A stretch of DNA of 64,000 nucleotides, from NCBI GenBank assembly GCA_964019165.1, contig OZ025268.1, forward strand, positions 20,490,274 through 20,554,273, read 5' to 3'. Below are positions 23,243 to 35,005 of this stretch, one piece after another. The notes under the pieces are model-generated. The model was not told the DNA's origin and did not search any database. It saw nothing but the letters and a program-made list of their open reading frames with translations. The stretch's first letter is position 1, and each line of letters begins with the position of its first letter. A program made the translations under genes and the position numbers. This DNA comes from Mastigias papua. Its lineage: Eukaryota; Cnidaria; Scyphozoa; Rhizostomeae; Mastigiidae.

Positions 23243-23300
23243 ATGTCATTAGCACTTAGGATTTTAAACCTCATTGGGATTATCTCGCTATTTCTACGAG
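23243..23300 (+). CDS. Gene 2 exon 1: signal peptide
   Basis: ATG at 23243 in a good context (ACCATGT) encodes MSLALRILNLIGIISLFLRG, with a basic n-region and a hydrophobic core. The exon ends at CGAG|GTAAGT in phase 1, as needed by the following exons. This independent start is the main reason for separating gene 2 from gene 1. Confidence 0.75.
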
Positions 23301-23688
23301 GTAAGTTGCTCAGTTTTACATCTTTGAAATTGTCCCTCTAATTTCTTTGTTTTGTTTGAGAGCGTCACTTGGGCCATGCCATTTAGGTGGGGCTTCTTTG
23401 TGACTCAAACGCCTAGTAGGCCGATGATACATGGCAAAACATCTTTGGGAAAGACAAGTTTATCAACTAAAACAGAACCATAACTGTCCAGTTTTCCGAC
23501 TTGTTTTATAATTTCTTAAAGACGCAGCTCAGTAGGTTTTGATTTGACACAAGGAAATAGATCAAGATCAAGAGTGATATAATCATAAGAGAACTTTTGC
23601 GGATGAAACTCCACAATTTTTGTCCGATTTGATACATTTGTCAGTTACGTCTTCATAGGAATAATAGATTATTATTTTTTTCTTTTAG

Positions 23689-23730
23689 ATGACTCAATCG
23701 TTGCCTTCCCACTTCTTGGGTTAGACTCGG
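23689..23730 (+). CDS. Gene 2 mini-exon 2: linker
   Basis: A 42-nt symmetric exon after TTTTTTTCTTTTAG and before TCGG|GTTAGT, phase 1-1, reading DSIVAFPLLGLDS. It joins the signal exon to CUB1 in frame and probably contributes the mature N terminus. Confidence 0.6.
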
Positions 23731-26700
23731 GTTAGTAACACGACTTAAAGCTATTTCACTTTTTAATTTAATATGGATGAAAGTTTAAAGTAATCATATT
23801 TTTCTAAACCACATTTGTAAGGAGATTTATCCACTTAATTTGGTTAGTAGACACCCCCAGCTGTCTCAAGGGGTTTGTTCAAAGAGATGGACTTGTAGTA
23901 ACAAAGCATTCTCAAATATTTCTTTAAGAGCTGGGTGACTATGAAACCCCGTTATAGGGTAAGTCAGGTCAAATTTTAATTGTATTTTTAGAAGCAAGTT
24001 ATAGCTTCTGAGAGCAAAATTCATCCATCCTTTCGCTGACTGCCTTTTGTATACTATGGAGAGAGGTAAATTTGCAGATGAATTTTTAAGTGGCATATAT
24101 CAGATAAATTTCTAGTCCCTCCTTTGGACAAGTCACCCTCGTATTAGTCCCTCTGTAAAAGTGACCAGTTTAAAGCAGCATTGTTAGTGTTCAGAAAATA
24201 AGATACAGGACCTCTTGTAGGGGGCTGGAGATAATTGCATAGATTTTTCCTTCACCATTCGTATTTAATTTCTTTCAATAGTTCTCAATTTCAAGGCCTA
24301 CTAATGGCACTTGGCAGAGATATTTGCTTGTTCTGTAGTTCTGTAAACAATCCTCGTTAAAGAGTATGGAGTAGAAATGCACATGTTAACGAAAGGCGTA
24401 GATAAGTTGCTGCCATAGAAGAACTAGGCCAGTAGTTTATCGCTGGTGTAGTGATGAACAGAGTTTATTTAAGGAAAATTTAGAACTGTATATTTTTCTC
24501 GCATCTGCTATAATGAGGAATAGTCTTTGGTTCTCATTAAGCATAAGCAACATACACTTGCCGAGTGGCCACTGAAATTATGCACGTTTTGGAGCCACAC
24601 TAACTAGTTATATAATGTAAGCTGCAAAGATCTGACTCTAGAATTGCACAAGGAGCTCATAGAACTGCACAGGTTGTGTAGAACTGCACATTATAAAATT
24701 CCCGATACTGTATATCCAGTGATCACCATGAAAGATCACACAGACTATACGCTGAAAGCTCGCTTATTTTTCAAATCGCCTGTTTAATTTAGAATCAGAG
24801 GATTAGGGAAATATTCTGCAAAAGGATTTACTGGCTAGAATATTTGAGATGGAAGGTTCTTTGTGCGTTCCTTTGGTTGCGTCGTATATTTTATAAGAAA
24901 ATGCTGAAGATTTTTGCAGCTTTTGTATCAGCTGTGGTGTTTGATGAGTAAACTGATAGCCGACTTGCGAAACAGGCCAGCAAATTACGATATCTGGGGT
25001 CTAATGACCAGAGGAATCACATTCTCTGCTGAGCTGAACTCAAAGCAAACTAGTTTGTCCGAATTCATATTCTTTGAACCATATTCTCTGAATCATATTT
25101 TCTGGACTCAAAGCAAACTATTGAATATCACGTAATTGGTTACCAGAATTCAGCAGAAGACACCAAAGCATGCAAGAAAAAGTAGAGAAAGGTAGGGAAA
25201 AACTTTGCTACAGCTATCCCAAAGCTAGGGGCAGAGTTAGGGGTAATAGGCAAATTTTTTGTATTTTGTGATGGCGTACTTAAAGTCAAGGATGGATTGG
25301 CTGCTTTAAGTAATTCTAAATTTTCTGCTTCAAGGGTACCGTAGATTCCCCCAGGGCGTTCATAAAATTTAATAGAATTTGGACAAATTCGTTATTGGAA
25401 AGGAGCATTTAATATAGAGGGAAGTTTATTCAAAAAGTAGCATTTTTGAAATTTGCAAGCAGAATTATTTAAGAGAGAGGCGTTTGAAATAGATGGGACT
25501 TTAATAGGGGAAAATATGATATATTAGTCCTTTTTACCTATTGGCAGAAGGAGCTTTTTTATTTACAAATTTTGATGTCATTTGGCAGATTTCACACAAA
25601 CCTAAATGTAGTATATATCAAATGGCTAAGTCTCAGAACTCTTTTTGCAGAACAATAGGACCATATAGACACTATAGATGTGAGATAACAGTTGATTCTC
25701 GTTTGTGTGATAGAAGGTTGTTTTTACGAGTTATTGCCTTATGTTCAGCTTTGCGTTCAGTGTCTTTCATTGTGATATATACAAACAGCAAAGCTGGAAT
25801 ACTACAAAACAGGTATATTATACAAATAAAACTACTGGTTCTAATGGTGTCGTCTTGCTGAGATCCAAACAGGTATTAGTTGTTGATTTGAAGAATCTTG
25901 TGTCAATTGGGTAACAGAATTCGTAGTTGCAAGCTCCTTTTCAATTTGCAGTTGCGCCATTAGGAGAAATATTGAATCGAATTTTTTTGAAATGACTCTT
26001 AAACTCCTCCCCGGACAAGCTTAAGTTATTTTCCAAACATAGTGAATGCGTCACCCTCGTGTATTTTGCCACTACTGCTCACTTCTACTCGGAATAGAGG
26101 CACTGCCACCTGAGTAGAATGCAATCCGTGTCATGTAGATTTAAGTTCATGGGTACGCAAGGATAAAGTAAGCCATTAATGAGATTACGTTATAACGTTA
26201 ATTGTATTACATACCACTAGGGGTACTTGGCACCCTCAATTTCTAACTGATTATGTCGTTAGGAGTTCTTAAAACAATCTTTTTCAAGGAATTAATTAGC
26301 TTAGATAAGATGGCAAATGCCAACCATGTTTTGGATATTTTATTATCGGTTATTAAATTACTTTGGAATTCATCTTGCGCGTAAGTAAAGTCATATTTAT
26401 GAATCACTTTGAATCGTACAGATTACTTTCCTTGAGTGTCAATTAAAAGTGACCGCGTCTACTAAGGCAAATGTTGGACCTTTTGCATCCCGAAGAACAA
26501 TTGTATCCTCGTTATCGCTTTGCCAAAGAGAGGTTCCATTACAACAACCGTGGTTGAAACTGAGATCTTGCAGCCTCTCATGAGAGGACAGGCTGGGCGG
26601 CGATAATTAAAGCCTTGTTTAACATTTAGAAGATATCCAAAGTGACTGTTCTCTTGCAGCATTTTCTAAATAGACAATTAAGTGTCAATTGCACCTTACC

Positions 26701-27226
26701 TTTGAGGGGCGTTTATACATTTGAAAGGCGTTTATAGATTTAAGATTTGAAGTTCGCAACACGTTTTGACCCTCTACTTTTGCAGGATCTAAAAGTTTCG
26801 TCGAAGCTACTCATTTGAACCTAAGTAAATTACCAAAAATCTTTGTTACATACTTATATGAAGTCACAACACAGCGTTTAGCTACAAAGTAAAGTTTGAT
26901 GAAGTTACAATGAAGGAAATATAAAGTAATTAAAAACTACAACAAATATTATTTCATTATCACCAAGTCTCATTTGCCAGTTATTTTGATAATTATCGAA
27001 AGCTGTGAACATTTAGCAAATTGAAGTTGGAAATTCAATGTAAATTTTTCGATCTAAGTACCACTATAGTTTTAACAAGATATAACAGCACTAGTGAATA
27101 ATTTCAAAATTTAAATATTAACCGTATAATTATTGAATATTGCATTTTATCTGGTATATTTTTGTATATTTTTTGTGAACAGTAATTCTTTGAAAGCAAT
27201 TGATAACAATAGATTTTCTACTACAG
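23731..27226 (+). other. 3.5-kb intron, nothing recognised
   Basis: AT-rich intron of gene 2. I found no CUB-like exon, RNA gene or clear transposon in it on either strand. Confidence 0.5.
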
Positions 27227-27485
27227 ACTGTGGCGGGGTGCTCAATGCTCCAAGTGGCGTGATCAAAAGCCCAGGATATCCTCAAAGTTACCCAAGAAAT
27301 AAACTCTGCATATGGACTATTCGTGTCCCTGATGTCAATTCGACCATCAAGCTGAGTTTTCATGGATTCTCATTAGAACGCCAACCAAACTGTCGTTATG
27401 ATTACATTCTCATTAGAGACGGTGATTCACAACTGGCACCAATTCTTGGGAAATTCTGTGGCGTTGTTAGGCCGACTGATATAGT
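27227..27485 (+). CDS. Gene 2 exon 3: CUB domain 1, first part
   Basis: Acceptor CTACTACAG, phase 1 in. It encodes CGGVLNAPSG, KSPGYPQSYPRN, LCIWTI, NCRYDYILIRDG and KFCGVVRPTDIV, so all four Cys are here. The donor is TAGT|GTAAGT, phase 2; without splicing the frame would stop at the TAA inside the donor. Confidence 0.85.
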
Positions 27486-27599
27486 GTAAGTTATTCCATT
27501 GAACAAGCATATATAGATATACAAACATTGCTTTCTATCCGCAAATCGTTTTTTGCAACGAGTTTAAGTAAAATGTGTGACTTCAAAGAAACAACTGGG

Positions 27600-27757
27600 T
27601 TTTTGTATCTGATGGGACTGTTTAACAACGGGATTTTTGTATCTGGTGGGGCTGTTTACAACGAGAGTTTTGTATCTGATGGGACTGTTTAATAACGAGG
27701 TTTTTGTATCTGATGGGACTGTTTAACAACGAGAGTTTTGTATCTTATGGGACTGTT
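27600..27757. repeat. About 34-bp minisatellite, nearly five copies
   Basis: The unit TTTTGTATCTGATGGGACTG plus TTTAACAACGAG repeats from 27600, with small changes between copies. It fills the middle of the 295-bp intron that splits CUB1 and ends about 25 bp before the acceptor. Confidence 0.9.
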
Positions 27758-27780
27758 TTTGCAATTTTTATTATTTTCAG

Positions 27781-27917
27781 CTCAAAGAGCAATAAACTAT
27801 GGATAAGATTTTATTCAGATTCAGCAATTACTGGACAAGGATTTATAGCCAATTATACTCAATCAAAAGATTTCTCAAAAGCTGCATCCACAACTGTTGC
27901 AATGACAACAATGCCAG
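27781..27917 (+). CDS. Gene 2 exon 4: CUB domain 1, last part
   Basis: Acceptor TTATTTTCAG, phase 2 in, donor CCAG|GTAATT, phase 1 out. It completes the domain with SKSNKLWIRFYSDSAITGQGF and a short Thr-rich tail (STTVAMTTMP). Confidence 0.85.
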
Positions 27918-28233
27918 GTAATTTAGGAATTTTATTGTTTTAGAGAAAGCCACTAGTTTAATAGCTGTTTACGGTACAATTGGCAACGTTTCACAAGATA
28001 CAAGTTTCCATGAAATTGTTCTCCATGCACATTTGGTGCTCTTATTTTCAAACTTTCATTTTTAAATTTTCTCAGTTGTTTTTCTAAATATCTTCCTCAT
28101 ATGTTTTTGCCTTGGCTTTTCTTCAGAATTACTTTCCCAGGGTCACTCTTCACATTTGTTCTCTTGGCCTCGGGATGGTCGTCCTTGCAATTCGTTGTAT
28201 GCATGTCTTGGACTCTCTGCTTTCTTCTTCCAG

Positions 28234-28608
28234 GTTCCTGTCGTAGACGTCTTGACGGAACATCTGGTGAAATCGAAAGCCCTAACGTTGGTGAACTCTA
28301 CACTAGGGTGTTACGATGTGTATGGTTGATTGATAATGAAGATCCCCATTACGTCATTGAAATGAACTTCAATCTCCTCCGTATTAGTGAAAACCAGCAG
28401 TGTCTTTTTGATTACGTCATGATTGAAGATATTTCGGGTAGAGGGGCAAGAACATTAGGGAGATTTTGTGGAAGTGCTCTTCCGTCTGGAAAGATCATTG
28501 GGCAAAAGCTGAGGGTAACGTACAGATTGGAAGATATTTCCAGACAATTCGGGTTCAAACTGAAATGGGTGAAAAAAGTTAAGAATATTGAAGATGCGAA
28601 GAGTCGAG
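28234..28608 (+). CDS. Gene 2 exon 5: CUB domain 2
   Basis: Acceptor TTCTTCTTCCAG, donor CGAG|GTAATT, phase 1-1. Features are SCRRRLDGTSG, ESPNVGELY, RCVWLID, CLFDYVMIEDISG, RFCGS and a degenerate RLEDISRQFGFKLKW. Four Cys are present. Phe-Asp remains at the Ca2+ site and the tail is Lys-rich rather than Thr-rich. Confidence 0.82.
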
Positions 28609-30166
28609 GTAATTTTCTTTATTGATATTTGCCAGATTTTCTTGCGTTCTTCTTTAAGGAGAAGATGGATGTTATTATCTTGATATACCTTCTATGTTTG
28701 TTGTTTGTTGTTGTTTGTTTTATTTTACTTGGTTATTGTAGTTGTGGTTTACATGAAATGAAAAACTAAAAAAATGAAATGAAGGAAGATAACTGATATT
28801 TCATTGATATGCAACTAAAAGGAGTTGCTGAAACTTTTTGAAGGCAAACTGAGAGTCTGAAGACTTCAATCACTACAACTATACAGTCCTTCTAATTGAA
28901 ATCTGGCGATCATTTCATATAAAAGTGTATTAACATACAAGCATGAATTTTAGCATTATGGACCACCTATGGCAAGATTATATTAGATCCAGTAACTTTG
29001 CTGAGTTGAATTAGTATTTTTGGAATTGATCTACAAGTATTTGGCTTCCTTCTTGGGTATTGAAAAACGAACGTTCTTGCCATGCCAGACGTAATTCATG
29101 TAAAAACAAGCATTTGTTAAACAAGGGACGTGAGATTGTGAAGGAGAATGTGTACGAATAGCTATACTGGAAAGACACATTTGCGCCTTACACAGTTTTC
29201 GGATGCGAATTCATTATTCCCAGTTCACATCGTTAAATATTCTTTTGCATAAGCATTTCCCTGATATTCCTTCACCTTAGTATGTAATATGTGAAAAAAT
29301 CAACATTAACAATGCGAAACTTTTTTATAATAGCCATGATGAATGATAATAGAAACTTCTAAACTCCTCCAGTCCTCACCATCGAGTTTCGAAAGCCTGC
29401 TAACTTTGACTCATCCATCTTATCACGCTAATTTGGAAGCAAGCTAAACATACCCTAGAGCTACCTCCTGACAAATCTCATGCGGGTCCCCCTGGATTGC
29501 ACCCGAAGGAAGCACAAAATGCCCAGTGCTGTTGTGGTACAGTACTCTTGTATGATCGTCATATATTCTGGCTGAAGCATCTAGTCAATCGCTCCTGGCC
29601 ACGAAAAATGGGAATGTCAAAGCACACATTAATATGTTTAATTTATCCTCCCCAGACTTTGTATGCTTCCCAAAGAGGCCCATCATGATTGGTCAGAAAA
29701 ACTAAACTTAATTATTATGTTCTATAGGTTCAGAGTCAGATTCACTAAATTATTTAAACAAAACTTCTGTCCCTCTTGCTGTTTCCATAGAAAAGGGAAA
29801 ATGTGGCAACTATTCCTTTATGTTTCTCTCTTCCGACTTCCCTTGAATCTAGATCGACGTTCTCAATTCAGATGAGAACTGGGATTGCAATCTAGCTCCC
29901 AAATCTGGAGATGGACCTTAAAGCCACTTGGAACCTGCTATCTTTCGCTGTATGAACTTTTAATCCTGAATTGAAGTATAAAGTTATAAAGATAGCAAGG
30001 GTGTATGATTTATGAATATCACATAAAAATTTTTGCAATGTTTACCAGCTCAGGCCCTACTTTGAATATTTATCCAGAAATGGCGATCCAAAAATGGCGA
30101 CACTGTGTGCTTTATAGAAAGTCAGGCTCTTTACATGGCATGAAAATGCACTTTTTCTAATCGTAG
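28609..30166 (+). other. 1.6-kb intron
   Basis: No exon recognised. A segment near 29998-30045 resembles the start of the intron after the next exon (about 30566-30612), sharing TGTATGA, TTATGAATAT and TTTTTGCA. This may mark an old local duplication. Confidence 0.4.
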
Positions 30167-30565
30167 TTTGTGGTGGAACAGACATATCAACAACTGGATT
30201 TCTGAGGAGCAAGAACTATCCTAATAATTATGAAAATAACCTGAATTGCAAATGGAGGATTTCGGCTCCAGTAGACTCCATGAAAATTCAACTAAGATTT
30301 TCAAGTTTCAGTCTAGAGCCAAATACAGATTGCTTCTACGATACATTAACAATATACGATGGTACTGATGAAGAATCGCCACTTCTTGGTCGCTTCTGTG
30401 GCCAGCAGATGCCTGGTCTTATTGAAACGACACAAAAGCACATGTACATAGTTTTTGAAACTGACAGTTCAGACACAGCATCTGGATTCGAGGCTTTGTG
30501 GATTGCAGTTGTAAATAGTAGCTATGTTGCTCGACCTCGGTTGCAAACAAAACCTAGGGGTCCTG
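30167..30565 (+). CDS. Gene 2 exon 6: CUB domain 3
   Basis: Acceptor AATCGTAG, donor CCTG|GTATGT, phase 1-1. Hallmarks are CGGTDISTTG, SKNYPNNYENN, NCKWRI, DCFYDTLTIYDG, RFCGQ and FETDSSDTASGF. Four Cys and the full Ca2+ Asp set are present. The tail is basic (RPRLQTKPRG). Confidence 0.87.
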
Positions 30566-31149
30566 GTATGTGTATGACTTATGAATATGTAACTTAAAAC
30601 ATTTTTGCATATCAAATATCTTTGATAAAAAACATGCAATGCATATCATTGTATTATTGCACTATTATGGCAGCTATTTCCAGAATTCCGGACCCAATGG
30701 GGATAATATTCTCGTGATAACAATAATCTTAAAAAAGGAATTTTGAAGCTATTTCCTAAGAATGCGGAGTGTTGTTATCTCTGATTTGGTAGTCCAAGTT
30801 GCCAGTCGATTAAAGCTATACGCATTAAAGCAAATATGTCAATGAAATTCAATTGAGTTTTATTGTCTACAATTGAAGAGGAATTAAGAGCAGAGACAGG
30901 CTGTTTAAAAGATTATTAAAAGGTATTTCATTCATTCTTGGATAACCAATCTGATTCTAGTTTGAATGAAGTTGAGGAATTGACTTCATGTTTCACATTA
31001 CGTTTCTTTTACCACAGCTTCTGAAGAACAGTAAATTAAAGATAAACTTGACGCAAATGACTATAGATTTAAATTTTAACAATTTCAGTTTATTTTCTAT
31101 CAGTTTTGGTTAATATATGTTTGTTGCATGTTATGTAATGTGTTTTAAG

Positions 31150-31512
31150 GGCGTTGTGGTGGCAGACTAACCTCTTCCAATGGGACCCTGACGAGTCCAA
31201 ATTACCCAAGCAAGTACCCGTCAAATATTGAATGCACATGGGTCATAACAGCTGATAGCAAACATCAAGTCAAGCTTAATTTCAAAAGTTTTGAGATTGA
31301 GAAGCATCAGAATTGCATCTATGACAAAATATCCATAAGAGATGGAGACAGTCCTGAGTCCAGATTAATAAATCAAGGCTGTGGCGATAACAAGCCGACT
31401 GGAGTGGTTTCAAAATCTGGATCTTTGTGGATTCGATTTAGTTCAGACGAAAGCAAAGAGAGGAGAGGATTCTCAGCAAATTGGCAATTCCTTGCTAAAT
31501 CTGGACTTCTGG
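31150..31512 (+). CDS. Gene 2 exon 7: CUB domain 4
   Basis: Acceptor TGTTTTAAG, donor CTGG|GTATGT, phase 1-1, open throughout. Hallmarks are CGGRLTSSNG, TSPNYPSKYPSN, ECTWVI, NCIYDKISIRDG, GCGDNKPTG and FSSDESKERRGF. Four Cys and the Ca2+ site are intact. The exon lacks an early ATG, so simple start-to-stop ORF lists miss it. Confidence 0.87.
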
Positions 31513-31921
31513 GTATGTCTTTCAAGAATAAGGTTTAGCATGCGAATATCATGACTGTCTATGAATTCCTGTCACAAATAATTCATAATTCTTCTTTTCA
31601 TTTGCAATACACCAGATTATCGTGCAATGTTTAGGTTCTAATGATTGTGCCTCTCCAAAATCTAAATTCCCTTGTTGTTTTACTACTTTTTCCTGAAATG
31701 TGTCTAACATAAAGTGAGATGAAGTTGTAAATGATAATGCATAAGAAATGGCATAACTAAAGATTTCATAATTAAATATCTATTAAGAGGGATAATACAA
31801 TCTGGATAGCGCATTTGAATGAAGAGTTTGTAAACTTGTATAGTTTACTAGTTATTGTAAGTTTGTGGCTGAGCCATCATGTATTAACTAGACTCTATAA
31901 AGTCTAGAAACTCTATTTCAG

Positions 31922-32302
31922 GGTGTGGACATGTCTTTCACAGTGAATCTGGTGAGCTCTCATCTCCAAATTATCCAAATGCGAAAGAAGGTAGAAAATA
32001 TTGTTCCTGGAAGATCAGAGTTCCAAGCCATAAGAGAATTAAACTTACTCTCAAGGATATCAATATGGCTGCATCAGCCAGTTGTTTAGATGGCTATATT
32101 CAAGTTTTTGATGGTGATTCGAATGAAGCTCCAGAGCTTGGAAGGTTTTGCCAAGAATTTCTGCCAAGGCCAATAACGTCATCGAGCAATAGAATACTGA
32201 TCGGCTACCAGCCAGATGGCAATTCGGATTCAAGAGGATTCAAGCTTGAATGGCACTCAATTAGTGGAAGACAAGATGGAGAAAAGCCCTTGGTTTTATC
32301 AG
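31922..32302 (+). CDS. Gene 2 exon 8: CUB domain 5
   Basis: Acceptor TCTATTTCAG, donor TCAG|GTAAGA, phase 1-1. Hallmarks are CGHVFHSESG, SSPNYPNAKEG, YCSWKI, SCLDGYIQVFDG, RFCQE and YQPDGNSDSRGF. Four Cys are present. The Ca2+ Tyr-Asp is shifted to Leu-Asp-Gly. Confidence 0.85.
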
Positions 32303-32805
32303 GTAAGAGAAGCGGCACATTTTTTCTAGTTACTTTTATCAACTAAGCTGAGATACAGAAGTCCCCTTTGAAGGATACCATGAAGTTGTGTCCAATGGTT
32401 CCCATAGTCTATAAAGCAGTAAAGATCAAGATTCTTGAAGAAATCACCAACTCATCCTGTACCTAGTTGGAAAGCTTGCTTTTGGAAAATCAAGCTATTG
32501 ATGTGCTCTGGCACACACCACAAATGTATTCTTCATTAATTTGGCAGCCAGAATTTGCTTCATATTTCTCTAATCTACGAGGGTTTAAATGCGAAATGAA
32601 GCCATCGTGAATCAGAGAAATTTAGAAACTTTGGTATTGTTACATATTTATTGAATTGGTATTGAATAAAATTTATCTATAAAAGATGACATGTTTGGAT
32701 AAAGCATTTGTTAATCCACATAGAAATAGCGTAAAATCTGAGTACTTTCAAAATAATCAATAACAGTTTCACTTTTTCACTGTGAACTATATTTCTGGTT
32801 CCCAG

Positions 32806-33165
32806 CAACGCCCTGTAATAGAACACTTACTGAAGAATCTGGCAAAATAATCCTTCAAAGAGGCATCCGAAAATGTAAATGGATGATCAAACCTTCAATT
32901 GGTAGACATATTACGCTCTCAGTTGTTAAAGCTAATATAATACCCAACCCTGGATGCAATTTGGAAAGGTTATACATTCATAATGGCTTTACATCTACGG
33001 CACCGCTTCTCATGAAGATCTGTGAACCCACACAAGCCACCAGTGCAACATCGTTTACTAATATATTGCGTATTGAGTACGAGCTGCTTGGGCAATCAAA
33101 TCAACCAGATGTCATACTTCAGTGGGGCGTTGTGAAGGAAAATGCTGAACACAGTACACTTACAG
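32806..33165 (+). CDS. Gene 2 exon 9: divergent CUB domain 6
   Basis: Acceptor GGTTCCCAG, donor ACAG|GTAGGT, phase 1-1. A reduced CUB keeps TPCNRTLTEESG, KCKWMI, GCNLERLYIHNG and KICEP, so four Cys. It lacks the SPNYP strand, the Tyr-Asp and the final SD..GF motif. It directly precedes the protease-like domain. Confidence 0.75.
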
Positions 33166-33562
33166 GTAGGTGTGTTCTATTCTCTGCTAGACTGAGATAT
33201 TATTTTCACATCTAAAGCAGCAGTACTGGATAAAAATGTAGTACTAACATGACTCCGCAGAGCTTTTTTTTCCTTAGCGAAGTGGACAATGACTGTGTAT
33301 GATAAATGACTTTTGAGAGCACTATGCCTAAATAGATTATGACAGTGGGGCTATACAAATTATCACTACACCCAGTAGTCAAAGCCAGTTGACCTAAAAA
33401 TTCTATACAAATTTTGCTATCAAGCATTTTACATCTTATGAAGTTCGAATAAAGAAGAATTTTTCCATAAGCCGATTACTCACCAATTCCTCGATTGGTT
33501 AATTGAGTTATTAGTGAAATTTTTAATTCATTAGTAAAATTGATTAAATTATTGCTCTTTAG

Positions 33563-33731
33563 CTTCATGTGGAACCCAAAAAGTCCCACTTCCTGAAGAC
33601 TTATTCACGTTGGCAAAACCTGGCATGCTGCCATGGATGGCGGCATTGTACAGTGGCTCTGGCGTCGTGTACTGTGGTGCTTCCATTTTAACTCAGACAT
33701 GGTTAGTAACTGCGGCACACTGCTTAAAAAG
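33563..33731 (+). CDS. Gene 2 exon 10: S1 domain start with catalytic His, no activation site
   Basis: Acceptor GCTCTTTAG, phase 1 in, donor AAAAG|GTATTT, phase 2 out. It encodes SCGTQKVPLPEDLF, then AKPGMLPWMAALY, VYCGASIL and LVTAAHCLKR. His57 is present in TAAHC. Where active S1 enzymes have R-IVGG, this reads P-EDLF, so the normal zymogen cleavage and the new N-terminal Ile are absent. The leading Cys can still pair with Cys122. Confidence 0.88.
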
Positions 33732-35005
33732 GTATTTCCCTTTTCTTTATAATTGATTAACAGAAATGCCGAAGATATTTAGTGTGGTGAGAAGTCAATA
33801 GTCCTGTTCTTGTTACTCACATGAATTTGAAATGTTGTTATCTTGTTAGTTTCATACAATTCTGCATAATTTCCATGCAAATTTGCGTATGGCCCTTGGT
33901 GAAGCCGGCAATTTTAAATTTGATATCAGGTAATTTGTGGATGCATTATTTGAGGCAGAGTGTACTTATCTTAATGAGAGGTTTTGATAGATTTATGGTA
34001 GAGCAGGGTGCCAATAAGTACTGCTAATAGCACAGGGTGTCAATACATGATGTTCACTAACCGATTTTGGCCGTCGATTCATCCATACTCATCACCTTGA
34101 TTGGTTAAATGTTAGGAAGATATATCTACAATCAGATCAAATCTTAATATTTTCAAATGTTTGAAGGGGTCTGTATTGCAAACTTTTTCAAAAGATGGTG
34201 ATTGATTCTCGTGGCTTTTTCTGTCACTTGAAATCGAGAAAATGAGATTTAGAGACCACATGGATAACCAACCAATCACTTTCCACACCTATTTGATTGA
34301 TGCTGTTATGAACCATGAATTAGATCATCATGTAAGACTTTTTCTGTTTGGTATTGCACGTTATAACTCTGAAGTGTTTGCTATTTTAATTCGGAGAGTA
34401 CTAGTCAGGAAGAAGGCCTGAGCTTCAGAAGAACTTATGATGAAAAACAGAGGTTGTTCTAATGACATGGTTCTAAATTTCATTAGTCAAGGCTGACTCT
34501 TTATATTTGGAATAAGATATCTTAAGTTTAATCGAGATAACTGATAAGCAAGCTAATACATTTAGCATTGCTCTAATCTATAGATTTATACCCTAAGCGG
34601 GAAAATAATCACATACATTGATAGCAGAGCATCTTTTGAAACATGAAACAGAATAGAATTTGTACAGAAATGGATACAACTGTTATAGGATGTTGATGAT
34701 GCTGATTATTTGGAAGCTTTAGAAGGCAAATTACATTGCAATTATGCAAATTATGCATATTATGCAAATTATGTGTATTATGCAAATTATGTGTATTATG
34801 CAAACCATGCAAATAATGTTGAACTTAAGAATAGCATTGGGTAGATAATGAGGCTTATTAAATGAATGCTTCATTATCTTTGATCATTGCATTCTTCCCT
34901 AAAAAGCCTTCTTCCCTAAAAATTAGCTTTGAACATTTTGATTATAATCAATTTGAATGCATCTAGTGCAAACTGTTTTAATTTGAATATTTCTTTATAT
35001 TGAAG
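33732..35005 (+). other. 1.3-kb intron within the S1 domain
   Basis: AT-rich, with an ATTATGCAA-type short tandem repeat at about 34728-34815. No other exon or element seen. Confidence 0.55.
34728..34815. repeat. ATTATGCAA-type short tandem repeat
   Basis: Units of 9 or 18 bp built from AATTATGCA and GTGTATTATGCA repeat about eight times inside the S1 intron, with decay at both ends. Confidence 0.85.

Noticed and set aside
27133..27226. Hydrophobic stretch just upstream of gene 2 CUB1 as an alternative signal peptide
   Set aside because: The frame begins with TTG, not ATG, and a good splice acceptor at 27226 plus the exons at 23243 and 23689 explain the start better.
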